Source: Bryobacterales bacterium (GTDB lineage Bacteria > Acidobacteriota > Terriglobia > Bryobacterales > Bryobacteraceae). Taken from it: a DNA stretch of 42,944 nucleotides. Position numbers and translations under genes: made by a program. Below the pieces are notes generated by a model that was not told the origin of the DNA, did no database searches, and worked only from the letters and a program-made list of their open reading frames with translations. This document shows, piece after piece, positions 22,735 through 30,931 of this stretch. The DNA lies in contig PLEX01000164.1 of the NCBI GenBank assembly GCA_003136575.1, positions 1-42,944 on the forward strand, written 5' to 3'. Position 1 is the first letter of the stretch. Each line of letters starts with the position of its first letter.

Positions 22735-25700
22735 CTACCAGAGCAACTTCAGGCCAAACTGGATCTGCCTTGACGAGGTGGCCGTGCTGGTGATGAGGCC
22801 CGCTGTCGGCGAGGTCACGGTAGCCGACGTAAACACGACCGCGTTCGGCGTATTGAAATTCGCCCGATTCAGGAGGTTAAACAACTCCGCCCGGAACTGA
22901 AGTCTGAGGTTCTCCCGCAGCGGTGTTGTCTTCAGGAACGACAAATCCCAGGTGGCGAGTCCCGGACCCGGCAGCGTATCCCTGCCCAGATTGCCGTAGA
23001 ATCCGCTGTTCGCCGCGGGCGCGAGGAATGCGGCCGGATTGAACCAGTCGTTCGGATTCCCCAAAATCACCGGGCCGCTGAACGACGGATTCACGAACGG
23101 CCTCACAGGATTCCGCGAATCGCCGTTGTTCGACGGGTTGTAGCTCAGTTGCGGCGTGAAGGGAAAGCCACCCTGCATCGTCACGATGGAGTTCATTGTC
23201 CATCCGGCCGCAAGGCCTTTTTCGAGGCCGCCGGGCGCAGTCGCGAAACGCTTGCCGGGGCCGAACGGCAGCGCATAGGTGGAATGAATCACGCCGGTAT
23301 TTGCGACGTTGAAGTTCGCCAGCCCTTTATCGGCTTTCAGGTTGAACGGGTTCGAAACCAGCGCGGGTTCGCCTCCCGACGTGGTGGCGTTCAGCGAATC
23401 GCCGTCGTCAAGCGTCTTCGACCATGTGTAGACGCCGCGCACGGAGAAATCTGCGCTGAACCGGTGGTTCGCGTCCACCTGCAAGGCGTTGTAGGTGCTG
23501 TCGCCTTCGGAAAAATACGTCCACGTGTTCGCAATCGAAGCGTTGGCCCTCGTACTGGTCGGAACGTAATATGTGCCCGCCGGAACGGGCGTGCCGGCAA
23601 TCCCGGCGGGGAACGTTGCCGGATAGTTCGCCGGACAGGGTGCCGCCGGGCAGATCACCGGAAACGGTTCGTTCGCATCGACCCCTACGATTTCGTGGTA
23701 ACCGTGCGATCCGATATAACCGACCGAGAAGGCGGTGTTGGGCGTCACTTCCTGCTGGATGCGCAGCGACCACGAGACCAGCGCAGGCGTCTTCAGATCC
23801 GGTTGCAGCCCGCCCGGAACCAGTTTCGCGCTCGCCGGAACCGCCGCGGTGGCAGACAGCGGCAACTGGGAGACGGGCTCACTCGCAAGACTATATGTCG
23901 GATTGAACGGCGCGTTCTGATCGGTGCGATAGCCGAGCGCGTCCTGAAGATCGTTGTACATGCCGAATCCGGCGCGGATCACGGTAGCGTGCGAATCACC
24001 GACGGGTTTCCATGCCAATCCGAGTCTGGGTTGCGGCAGGAACTTCGCGTTGTTCATGGTGAATTCGGAGTTGCCGACGGTCGGCTGGCTCGCGATGATG
24101 CCATCCGGATAAGTATAAGTGGAAGCGCGCCCGTGAGATTCGTTCCACCCGGTCGAGAACTCGTCGCGGAACCCGATGGTGGCGGTGAGGCGCGGCGCAA
24201 TGCGAATCGTGTCCTCGGCGTAGAAGGCTCCGAACCAACTGCGCCAGCCGAGGGGAGTCGGCGTGGGGTCATACAGGAATGTCGCGACCGTTCCCTGTAA
24301 GAGCGTCTGGAGGCTGGTGAAGGTCGCTTGCCCGAACTGACTCAAGGCCAGATTTTCGTTGGATCGCAGCCGCTGGAGCCACGCGCCGAACGTGAATTGG
24401 TGGCGTCCTTTGGTGAACGTGAGCCGATCTTCATAGGTGAAAAGGTTGCGAGCCAGATCGAGATTGCTCCCGTTATTGCTGCCCGCGAGGCTCACCTGAG
24501 CGGTTGGGTTCGAAGCGGCGCTGCCGCCAACAACGATTGCGCCGACCGGATGGTTGCCAAGGAAGCCCGGTTCGGCCGCGGCCGGAGTTCCCGGCGTAGG
24601 CTCGCCCGTGAAGAAGTACGCGGCCCGCGAATAACCGACTCGCGCGGTATTGACCATCGCACCCGAAAACACGTGCGTTTCGTCGACGCTGGCTACTTGT
24701 TCGCGCAGGCTCTCGGCATCGGCGCTGTAAGCGTTGGTGCTGGTGGGCGTGAAATCGGAGCTGTCGTCGATCGTGTAGACCGCGCTCGTGGAATCGTGGG
24801 TGGAGAAGATATGGTCGAGCCGGAAGGTCCCGAAGTCGTCGCGGATCGTTTGCAGAGGATTGTTGAAAGCTTCGGAAATTCCGCCGAAGTCGGGCGCGTT
24901 CGCGCTCGGCGCCGGCCAGGAATTGATCAGCGACGAGACTCCCACGAAGACCAGGCCGGATGCCGGGCAATTAGGCGCGGGTGTCACCAGCTTGCACGGA
25001 AGAGACCCGTTGCGCGCGTTGGTGTCGGGAACGAGATCCACGCCCGTTTGGTGCAGATGCTGCCGGAAGCCCTCGTAGTTGCCGAAGACAAATGTCTTGT
25101 TTTTTCTGACCGGCCCGCCAAGCGCGACGCCGAACTGATTGCGCTCGAAACCGGGCGCGGAGCCGCCGTCGAAGAAGTTTCTCGCGTCGAAGGCGTTGTT
25201 TCGCAGGAATTCGTAGACGCTGCCGTGGAGCAGGTTGGTGCCGGATGTCGTCACAATCAGCACCTGCGCGCCGGGGCGCTTGCCGAACTCGGCGCTGTAG
25301 GAATCGCGCAGCAGATTGAATTCGCGAACGGCGTCGACACCGAGCAGTTGCTGGCTGGTGCCGCCGGGCTGCATGTTGTTTTCCGCCGCGCCAGTGAATT
25401 CCACGCCATTGAGCAGGAAAAGATTCTGCTGCGGCCGGTTGCCCGACACCGAGAAATTATTGCCCGCCGTGGAATTGGAAACGCCAATGCCGCCGGTTTT
25501 TTCCCAGGTGAAATTGACCACTCCCGGATTAAGCGTCAGAAGCTCGTCGAAGCTGCGGCCATTCAGCGGCAGTTCTTTGATCTCGCGTTCGCCGACCAGT
25601 CCGGAAATATCGGTCGTGGTGACTCCCACAATCGGCGCGTCTTCGTTCACCGTGACCTGCTGGCTTGATTCGCCGAGCATCAGTTTCATGTCGACCGAGG

Positions 25701-25986
25701 CGCTCTGGCCCACCACCAGCTGCACGCCGGTACGAACCTGCTCGGCAAATCCGGCTTTGGCCCCGCGTATTTCGTACTGGCCAACGGGCATGGAGACGAA
25801 CTGATAGTGTCCGAGGAAATCGGTTGTCGCGCTGCGGATCGCGCCGGTTTCCGCACTTTTTGCGGTGACGGTGGCAGCGGCGACGATTGCGTCGGTCTGG
25901 TCGGTCACGGTTCCGGCAAGCACGGCGGAGACCTGGGCGAAGGCGGACGCGGCACAAAGGAAAAGGAGGACGGCTGGTAGTCGCAT
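22735..25986 (-). CDS. TonB-dependent receptor, Oar-like, with carboxypeptidase-regulatory domain
   Basis: An outer-membrane beta-barrel of about 1083 residues. The signal peptide is MRLPAVLLFLCAASAFAQ. A CarboxypepD_reg-like domain follows (about 20-110; VLAGTVTDQTDAIVAAATVT, DFLGHYQFVSMPVGQYEI), then a plug domain (near 115-260; REIKELPLNGRSFDELLTL) and the barrel. The last residues LKLLW resemble a barrel-end signal. Such receptors are greatly expanded in Solibacteres and take up glycans or other large substrates; no substrate-specific neighbour is seen. ATGs at 26004 and 25986 are both possible and neither has a ribosome-binding site. Confidence 0.9.
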   Translation of the reverse strand: MRLPAVLLFLCAASAFAQVSAVLAGTVTDQTDAIVAAATVTAKSAETGAIRSATTDFLGHYQFVSMPVGQYEIRGAKAGFAEQVRTGVQLVVGQSASVDMKLMLGESSQQVTVNEDAPIVGVTTTDISGLVGEREIKELPLNGRSFDELLTLNPGVVNFTWEKTGGIGVSNSTAGNNFSVSGNRPQQNLFLLNGVEFTGAAENNMQPGGTSQQLLGVDAVREFNLLRDSYSAEFGKRPGAQVLIVTTSGTNLLHGSVYEFLRNNAFDARNFFDGGSAPGFERNQFGVALGGPVRKNKTFVFGNYEGFRQHLHQTGVDLVPDTNARNGSLPCKLVTPAPNCPASGLVFVGVSSLINSWPAPSANAPDFGGISEAFNNPLQTIRDDFGTFRLDHIFSTHDSTSAVYTIDDSSDFTPTSTNAYSADAESLREQVASVDETHVFSGAMVNTARVGYSRAAYFFTGEPTPGTPAAAEPGFLGNHPVGAIVVGGSAASNPTAQVSLAGSNNGSNLDLARNLFTYEDRLTFTKGRHQFTFGAWLQRLRSNENLALSQFGQATFTSLQTLLQGTVATFLYDPTPTPLGWRSWFGAFYAEDTIRIAPRLTATIGFRDEFSTGWNESHGRASTYTYPDGIIASQPTVGNSEFTMNNAKFLPQPRLGLAWKPVGDSHATVIRAGFGMYNDLQDALGYRTDQNAPFNPTYSLASEPVSQLPLSATAAVPASAKLVPGGLQPDLKTPALVSWSLRIQQEVTPNTAFSVGYIGSHGYHEIVGVDANEPFPVICPAAPCPANYPATFPAGIAGTPVPAGTYYVPTSTRANASIANTWTYFSEGDSTYNALQVDANHRFSADFSVRGVYTWSKTLDDGDSLNATTSGGEPALVSNPFNLKADKGLANFNVANTGVIHSTYALPFGPGKRFATAPGGLEKGLAAGWTMNSIVTMQGGFPFTPQLSYNPSNNGDSRNPVRPFVNPSFSGPVILGNPNDWFNPAAFLAPAANSGFYGNLGRDTLPGPGLATWDLSFLKTTPLRENLRLQFRAELFNLLNRANFNTPNAVVFTSATVTSPTAGLITSTATSSRQIQFGLKLLW

Positions 25987-26257
25987 GTTGTTTAAACATG
26001 TCATTGTAGCGTAATAACGACGACGGCCGATGCGGATCGCCGTCGGGGATCGCCGCCGCGATTTCCCACGGGTGGCCCCGCCCGCCGGACGCACGAGATC
26101 CGCCATCGGGATGGCCGCGCGCTGGCACATTGCGGAAACGGGCCGGTACCGTGTTTCGGCAGCGTCGATTCTCACCGACAAAACGCGCCGGCGATTTGGG
26201 CGATAATGGAAAGGACGCGTGGAACCCACATTCCACATTGCGCGTCCGGAGATCGTT
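25987..26257. other. Divergent intergenic region between receptor and repeat protein
   Basis: About 270 bp between two genes transcribed apart. It should hold both promoters, but I see no strong -35/-10 pair. A GTTTAAAC 8-bp palindrome lies at about 25989-25996, just upstream of the receptor start. GGAG precedes the start of the rightward gene. Confidence 0.5.
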
Positions 26258-28132
26258 ATGCCACGCTGGCTTTTTCCATTGCTCCTGACGGTATCCCTTA
26301 ACGCCTTTGCCCAGTACGGGGGCGGGGGCGTCATCCTGCCCGGCGGCATCCGACTGCCGGTCGGTGGCGGAGGACAGTACCCCGGCGGCCAATATCCGGG
26401 CGGCCAGCAGTGTCCCGGTGGACAGTACCCGACCAATGGCCAATGTCCCGGCGGGCAGTATCCCGGAGGCCAGTACCCCGGCGGGAATGGAATGCAGCAG
26501 CGCATCACCGGCTATATCCGCCAGCTTTCTTATGGGAATCTGGCTCTCGAAACGGACGAAGGGCGCATCATCATGATGCAGGTGCAGCAGAACACGCGTT
26601 TTTACTCGACCTTCGGCAACGCGAGAATGACGGATTTCGATCCGGGCGACTACGTGACTGTGCAGGCCACGCAGGACATGAATTATAACTATTACGCCCA
26701 GGTCGTTACCCTGAACACGAAGGGCACGCCGCAGGATCGCGCCGCGGCCCAGCAGCCCCTGAGCACGCCCATGCACGGCGGCAACGGCCAGAGCACGCAG
26801 TCGACGACGCAGAACGACAACTCTTCCACCGACGACGGACGGCCGAAGCTGCGCCGCGCCGGTTCCACGTCGGATAGTACGGAGGACAATTCTGCTACCA
26901 CTTCATCCAGCGACGATGGCCGACCGAAACTGCGCCGCGCTGATACGGGGACCACGGACAGCGGCAGTTCGAGTTCGCCGGCGTCATCTGGTTCCGGGTC
27001 CGGGTCAGGCTCGTCAGGCTCCGGATCGTCGGACTCCGGCTCATCGGGTTCGACCGGTTATTCTCGGCCGGTGCGCGCGGTTTCGCCCGGCGACGACACA
27101 TTCGGGGCGCAAATAGCGCCCTCCGCGCCGGTGCAGTCCGCCAGCATCTCGCCAGGCGTTCCGTCGACGATGCCAGGCGACCCGGGTCCGCCGGTGCTGC
27201 GCCGTGGCGCCGCGCCGCGTGACCAATCCGCATCTCTCGATACACAGGCCGACCCGATCACCAGTTCCGTTCCGCAGCGGCCGAGCGTGCGTTCACAGGA
27301 GGTGAACGGAGTCACGCAGTTGCCGGCCCCGATTGTGGCGGCTGCGGCTCCGGTATCGTCCGACTCAGCACGCAACTCTTCGCCGGATGTGGAAAGGCTC
27401 CCCCAGCCATCCGGCATTTCCGCGACCGACGATCCAATCATCGACGACACGCGCGAAGAGGCGTTCGCGTTTACCGAAACCCTGCCGAACTACGTCGTGA
27501 AGCAGTACACGACACGCTACCAGTCGGATTCCGCCAGCCGCGGGCGCACGTCCTGGCAGGCGCTCGATATCGTAACCGCGGACGTGGTGGCCGAAGACGG
27601 CAAGGAATCCTACAAGAACATATTGGTGAACGGAAAGCCGTCGAGGAACGTGGAGCAGACGGGGTCCTGGTCGGAAGGCGAATTCGCCAGCACGCTGCAG
27701 GCGATTCTTTCTCCCGCCAGCGACGCCGCGTTTATCAACCGCCGTGCCACGACAATCGCGAACCGGCCGGCCTATCGCTACGACTACTCGATCGAGCAGC
27801 CGCGCTCCAGTTGGCGAGTGGAGGCGAATGGCATGAGCTTCCGGCCGGCTTATGGCGGCGCTATCTGGATCGACAAGGAAACCTCGCGCGTCCTGCGGAT
27901 CGAGATGTCGGCAAGAAGCGTGCCGAGGAGTTTCCCGCTCGATCAGATCGAATCAACCGTCGACTACGACTTTGTGCAGATCGGCGACAAGAAGTATCTG
28001 CTGCCGACGCATTCCGAATCGCTGAGTTGCATGCGCGGCACCACGCAATGCAGCCGGAATGTGATCGAATTCCGCAACTACCGGAAGTACAGTGCGGACA
28101 CGAGCATTACGTTCGAAGATACGGTGAAATAG
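26258..28132 (+). CDS. Secreted repeat-rich protein of unknown function
   Basis: A 624-residue exported protein with signal peptide MPRWLFPLLLTVSLNAFAQ. Residues about 25-85 are Gly-rich PGGQY repeats. A compact domain at about 87-150 (ITGYIRQLSYGNLALETDEG to GDYVTVQATQD) resembles DUF5666-type OB-like domains. Residues about 190-400 are disordered and hold DDGRPKLRRA twice, a Ser/Gly run and a related PPVLRRGAAP. The last about 210 residues (FTETLPNYVVKQYTTRYQS) form a beta-rich domain like those of LolA/RseB-type lipid-contact proteins; that likeness is tentative. The start at 26258 has GGAG 6 nt upstream and matches the signal peptide. Confidence 0.75.
   Translation: MPRWLFPLLLTVSLNAFAQYGGGGVILPGGIRLPVGGGGQYPGGQYPGGQQCPGGQYPTNGQCPGGQYPGGQYPGGNGMQQRITGYIRQLSYGNLALETDEGRIIMMQVQQNTRFYSTFGNARMTDFDPGDYVTVQATQDMNYNYYAQVVTLNTKGTPQDRAAAQQPLSTPMHGGNGQSTQSTTQNDNSSTDDGRPKLRRAGSTSDSTEDNSATTSSSDDGRPKLRRADTGTTDSGSSSSPASSGSGSGSGSSGSGSSDSGSSGSTGYSRPVRAVSPGDDTFGAQIAPSAPVQSASISPGVPSTMPGDPGPPVLRRGAAPRDQSASLDTQADPITSSVPQRPSVRSQEVNGVTQLPAPIVAAAAPVSSDSARNSSPDVERLPQPSGISATDDPIIDDTREEAFAFTETLPNYVVKQYTTRYQSDSASRGRTSWQALDIVTADVVAEDGKESYKNILVNGKPSRNVEQTGSWSEGEFASTLQAILSPASDAAFINRRATTIANRPAYRYDYSIEQPRSSWRVEANGMSFRPAYGGAIWIDKETSRVLRIEMSARSVPRSFPLDQIESTVDYDFVQIGDKKYLLPTHSESLSCMRGTTQCSRNVIEFRNYRKYSADTSITFEDTVK
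26371..26490 (+). repeat. Imperfect 15-bp tandem repeats coding for PGGQY
   Basis: Seven or so degenerate units of the CCCGGCGGCCAGTAC type encode PGGQY, with two interruptions (QQC and TNGQC). Units differ at third positions, so the repeat is maintained at protein level and is not a fresh slippage product. Copy number may vary between strains. Confidence 0.75.
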
Positions 28133-28198
28133 AAGCGCAAGAGCCGCCAGACGCGGCGCGAGAGATCGGAGCAACTACCCGTTCCGCCGGGTGGGGCG

Positions 28199-29296
28199 TC
28201 ACTTGCGCGCGTTCCTCAAAGCGCGGGAAATCTGGCGCAGGTTTGCCGCTGGGATTTCCACCCACCAGCCGTCGCGTTCCCCGGCCTCTTTGAGCGCCAG
28301 CCACTCGGAGCGCGATGTATCGGCTACCAATTCGTCGCCGAAATCCGCCCGTATGCATTGCGCGCGGTCCAGGGCGTGCGAAAGATCGGCGCGGATGCGA
28401 TTCGCGCCCGGGCTCGTGGCGATCCGAAGTTCTTCCGGCCGCGCGCAAAGAGCCACCTGGTCGCCGAGAAAACACCCGCGCAGATGTGGCCCATCTATTT
28501 CGGTGTTGAGCACGCGCACGCGGCTGGTCTGGCGACCAGGGTTGAGCGCGATCACTTCGGCTTCGTAGATGTTGAATCCTCCGAGCAAACGCGCGACGTC
28601 ATGGGTTCCTGGATTGCGCAGCAGTTCGAGCGGCGCGGCGCGGCGCAGGATCGTTCCCGCGTCGTACACGAGCACCTGGTCGGCCAGCGCGAAGCATTCC
28701 TCGGGGTTGTGCGTAACCAGCAAAATCGGGATGGCGAGCGATTGACGGATTTCCCGAATCAGCGAATGGAGGTCCGAGCGCAACGAAGCATCAAGGCCGT
28801 TGGCGGGTTCGTCAAGCAGAAGCGCGTCGGGGCTGGCGATCAGCGAGCGCGCGATCGAAGCCCGTTGCTTCTGCCCGCCTGAGAGTTCGTGCGGAAAACG
28901 GCCCGCGAGATCGGCGATTCGGAAACGGTCGAGCAATTCCGCGATTCGGCGATGCCGCTCGAGCCTTGGCAACCGGTTGGCGGCAAACGCCAGATTCGCC
29001 CGCACCGTCATGTGCGGGAACAACGCGTAGTTCTGGAATACGTAGCCGCACTGGCGGTCACGCGGCGGCAGGTGGACCCGCGCGCCGGAGTCGAAAAGGA
29101 TGCGGTCGTTGAGCAGAATGCGGCCGGAATCGGGAGCGACGAAGCCCGCTATGGAGTCGAGCGTCAGCGTTTTGCCGGATCCGCTCGGCCCGTAAAGTAC
29201 GGTCACCCCGGGCGCGGCTTCGAACTCGATTTCGAGTTTGAAGGCGGCGGATTCGGGGCCTGCGGGAAAGGTCTTGCCTATGGTGACGCGCAGCAT
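28199..29296 (-). CDS. modC: Molybdate ABC transporter ATP-binding protein
   Basis: A 365-residue ABC ATPase. Walker A GPSGSGKT is at 36-43, the signature is LSGGQKQRASIARSL near 132-146 and Walker B ALLLDEPANGLDASLR near 152-167. A C-terminal TOBE/Mop-like domain (IYEAEVIALNPGRQTSRVRV onward) identifies molybdate or tungstate importers. The ATG follows the modB TGA directly. The periplasmic binding protein ModA is not in the window, so the set is incomplete or modA lies elsewhere. Confidence 0.92.
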   Translation of the reverse strand: MLRVTIGKTFPAGPESAAFKLEIEFEAAPGVTVLYGPSGSGKTLTLDSIAGFVAPDSGRILLNDRILFDSGARVHLPPRDRQCGYVFQNYALFPHMTVRANLAFAANRLPRLERHRRIAELLDRFRIADLAGRFPHELSGGQKQRASIARSLIASPDALLLDEPANGLDASLRSDLHSLIREIRQSLAIPILLVTHNPEECFALADQVLVYDAGTILRRAAPLELLRNPGTHDVARLLGGFNIYEAEVIALNPGRQTSRVRVLNTEIDGPHLRGCFLGDQVALCARPEELRIATSPGANRIRADLSHALDRAQCIRADFGDELVADTSRSEWLALKEAGERDGWWVEIPAANLRQISRALRNARK

Positions 29297-29965
29297 TCAG
29301 TAGCCGCACCGCCTCTTCTCCAACCGGTTGGCAAGCAGCACGATCGAAGCCGTCAGGATGGAGATAACGATTACCAGCACGCGCGCAGTCATTGTGTTGC
29401 CGGATTCCACCGCGTCGTAAATGGCAATTGCGGCGGTCTGCGTGCGGCCGGGGATGTCGCCGGCGATCATGAGCGTCGCCCCGAAATCGCCGAGAGAGCG
29501 CGCAAAGGCGAGGACCGTGGCCGCGGCGATGGGACGGCGCGCCAGCGGCAGGCTGACGCGCCAGAAAAGACGCCACTCCGATGCGCCCAGGCTCCGGGCC
29601 GCGCGTTCGCAGGCGATGTCCACCGATTCGAGCGCGGCGCGGGACGACTTAATCAGCAACGGAATCGCGTGGAGCGTGGAGGCGATCACCGCCGCGCGCC
29701 ACGTAAATACTAATGGCGATCCGGCGACTGCTTCCCACACGCGCCCGATCCAGCTTGACCGGCCGATTACGACGAGCAGATAGTAGCCAAGGACAGTCGG
29801 CGGCAGCGCGAGCGGCAGCGTCGAAATGACGTCGACCGCGCTCTTGCCCGCAAAGTCCCGATTCGCCAGCAGCCAGGCGATCCACAGGCCGAGCGCCAGA
29901 GAGATCAGCGTCGCGGCGGTGGCGACTTCGAGGCTGAGCCAAAGCGGGAACCAGTCGAGGCGCAT
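29297..29965 (-). CDS. modB: Molybdate ABC transporter permease
   Basis: A 222-residue permease with about five membrane helices. PLALPPTVLGYYLLVVIG is the typical ModB block, and the EAA loop CERAARSLGASEWRLFWRVS contacts ModC. It abuts modC with no spacing. Upstream lies a decayed PIN toxin gene rather than modA, so an ancestral modA may have been lost or displaced. Confidence 0.93.
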   Translation of the reverse strand: MRLDWFPLWLSLEVATAATLISLALGLWIAWLLANRDFAGKSAVDVISTLPLALPPTVLGYYLLVVIGRSSWIGRVWEAVAGSPLVFTWRAAVIASTLHAIPLLIKSSRAALESVDIACERAARSLGASEWRLFWRVSLPLARRPIAAATVLAFARSLGDFGATLMIAGDIPGRTQTAAIAIYDAVESGNTMTARVLVIVISILTASIVLLANRLEKRRCGY

Positions 29966-30060
29966 TTGTTCGGTTGACTTGGATTCTTATTTTGGCACGA
30001 GTGGTTTGAGTAATGGGCAATGGATCGGACGTGAAACCGAACAGGGGCGAGCCGGCCTAC

Positions 30061-30292
30061 CGCTCAGGGCAGTACCAAGAGCATTGGGGATTTCGCGAAA
30101 GTGGCTGTCGAGCGTGACGAGTTGCGGTCCGTTTTCCACGGCGACGGCGGCGATCAGGACGTCGTTACGGAATCGGGCTGCCTGCGTTCCTCAGGTAGAC
30201 AACTATCTCGCATATCGCAGCGCCGTCTCCCGCGTCACATCATTAAGTTCCACGCCTGCCGTTCCCGCGGCGTTATGCCAATCGTTCGGGAA
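30061..30292 (-). pseudogene. PIN-domain (VapC-like) toxin relic
   Basis: Joined frames on the minus strand read LNDVTRETALRYAR, then after a 2-base shift IVVYLRNAGSPIP, then after another shift NDVLIAAVAVENGPQLVTLDSHFREI. This is the second half of a VapC of the common GxPIPTNDxWIAA subclass, with conserved Asp and the final TxDxHF. The N-terminal half is not recognisable. Two frameshifts and truncation show decay. It differs in sequence from the relic at 21.7 kb, so the two are independent losses. Confidence 0.78.
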
Positions 30293-30931
30293 ATCGCCCG
30301 ACGGGTTTCAAGCCACGGATCGTCCGAAGAGCGGGGTGAGTCCGCGATTCGCCCAAGCTCATTCAGCCCGAGCTTCGGTCGATTCGATTCGCGGTTGCCC
30401 TGGACGGAGCGTTACGCAGACCGGGCCGAAGACAGGAGCAAAGGCGCGGTCTCTGCCCCGGTTTCTCCCGGTTTCTGGTTCGGCTTGACAACGGAACAAA
30501 GTGCGCCAGACCCTCTACAGCCCCCCTCGCGATTTCGCCTTTGGCCCGAAACCAGTTCAGGGCATTCGTAACAGATTGCGGATCTCTCCGGAATGCCGGG
30601 CGGACTCGCGATGGATTCCTGGGCGGAAAACCGCGCCGTGGCCCGGAATGCAGTTTCATCCGAACAAATCATCGATGCGTCTTGGGCGAGCCTGTTCTAT
30701 GGGCACATTCTGCGGCTTCAGATAGAGAAGAAACTGTACTTGATTAGCGGCAATTTCTGCAACCCTATTTAAACATCCTGGCTTTTGGCTGTTAGACACC
30801 CCATCTCGAAGGTCGCATCACCCGATTGGTCATTATCGGGTTATTTCACTCAATCTGCGCGCGGGACGATGTTGAAGGGTGATCAGAACCGCGCCGTCGG
30901 ACGGGGCGACTTTGAATCGCCCGGCCGCAGA
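30293..30931. other. Unassigned region, no recognisable gene
   Basis: About 640 bp without a gene I can defend. Short frames occur on both strands, e.g. a 53-codon plus-strand frame starting at 30610 (MDSWAENRAVARN, ending LISGNFCNPI), but none matches a family or has a clear ribosome-binding site. The AT-rich patch at 30735-30780 breaks the local composition. Being beside a PIN relic, it is probably decaying accessory DNA. Confidence 0.5.
30904..30922 (-). terminator. Weak terminator-like hairpin after the serine hydrolase
   Basis: Perfect 6-bp arms GGGCGA and TCGCCC with a 7-nt loop lie 10 bp beyond the stop codon at 30932. There is no T-run, so it is at best a factor-assisted terminator or an RNA-stabilising hairpin. 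Confidence 0.35.

Noticed and set aside
23149..25668. Two long plus-strand frames (383 and 446 codons) opposite the TonB receptor
   Set aside because: Antisense shadows of the receptor; no ribosome-binding site and no domain.
26371..26490. Possible CRISPR array
   Set aside because: The units are contiguous 15-bp coding repeats without spacers; no CRISPR array or cas gene was found in the window.
28165..28195. ACCCG/CGGGT hairpin between the repeat protein and modC as a terminator
   Set aside because: Only 5 bp, no T-run on either strand, and close to the modC stop; too weak to call.
30610..30771. 53-codon plus-strand frame (MDSWAENRAVARN)
   Set aside because: Reads smoothly but has no family match, no clear ribosome-binding site and lies in decayed DNA.
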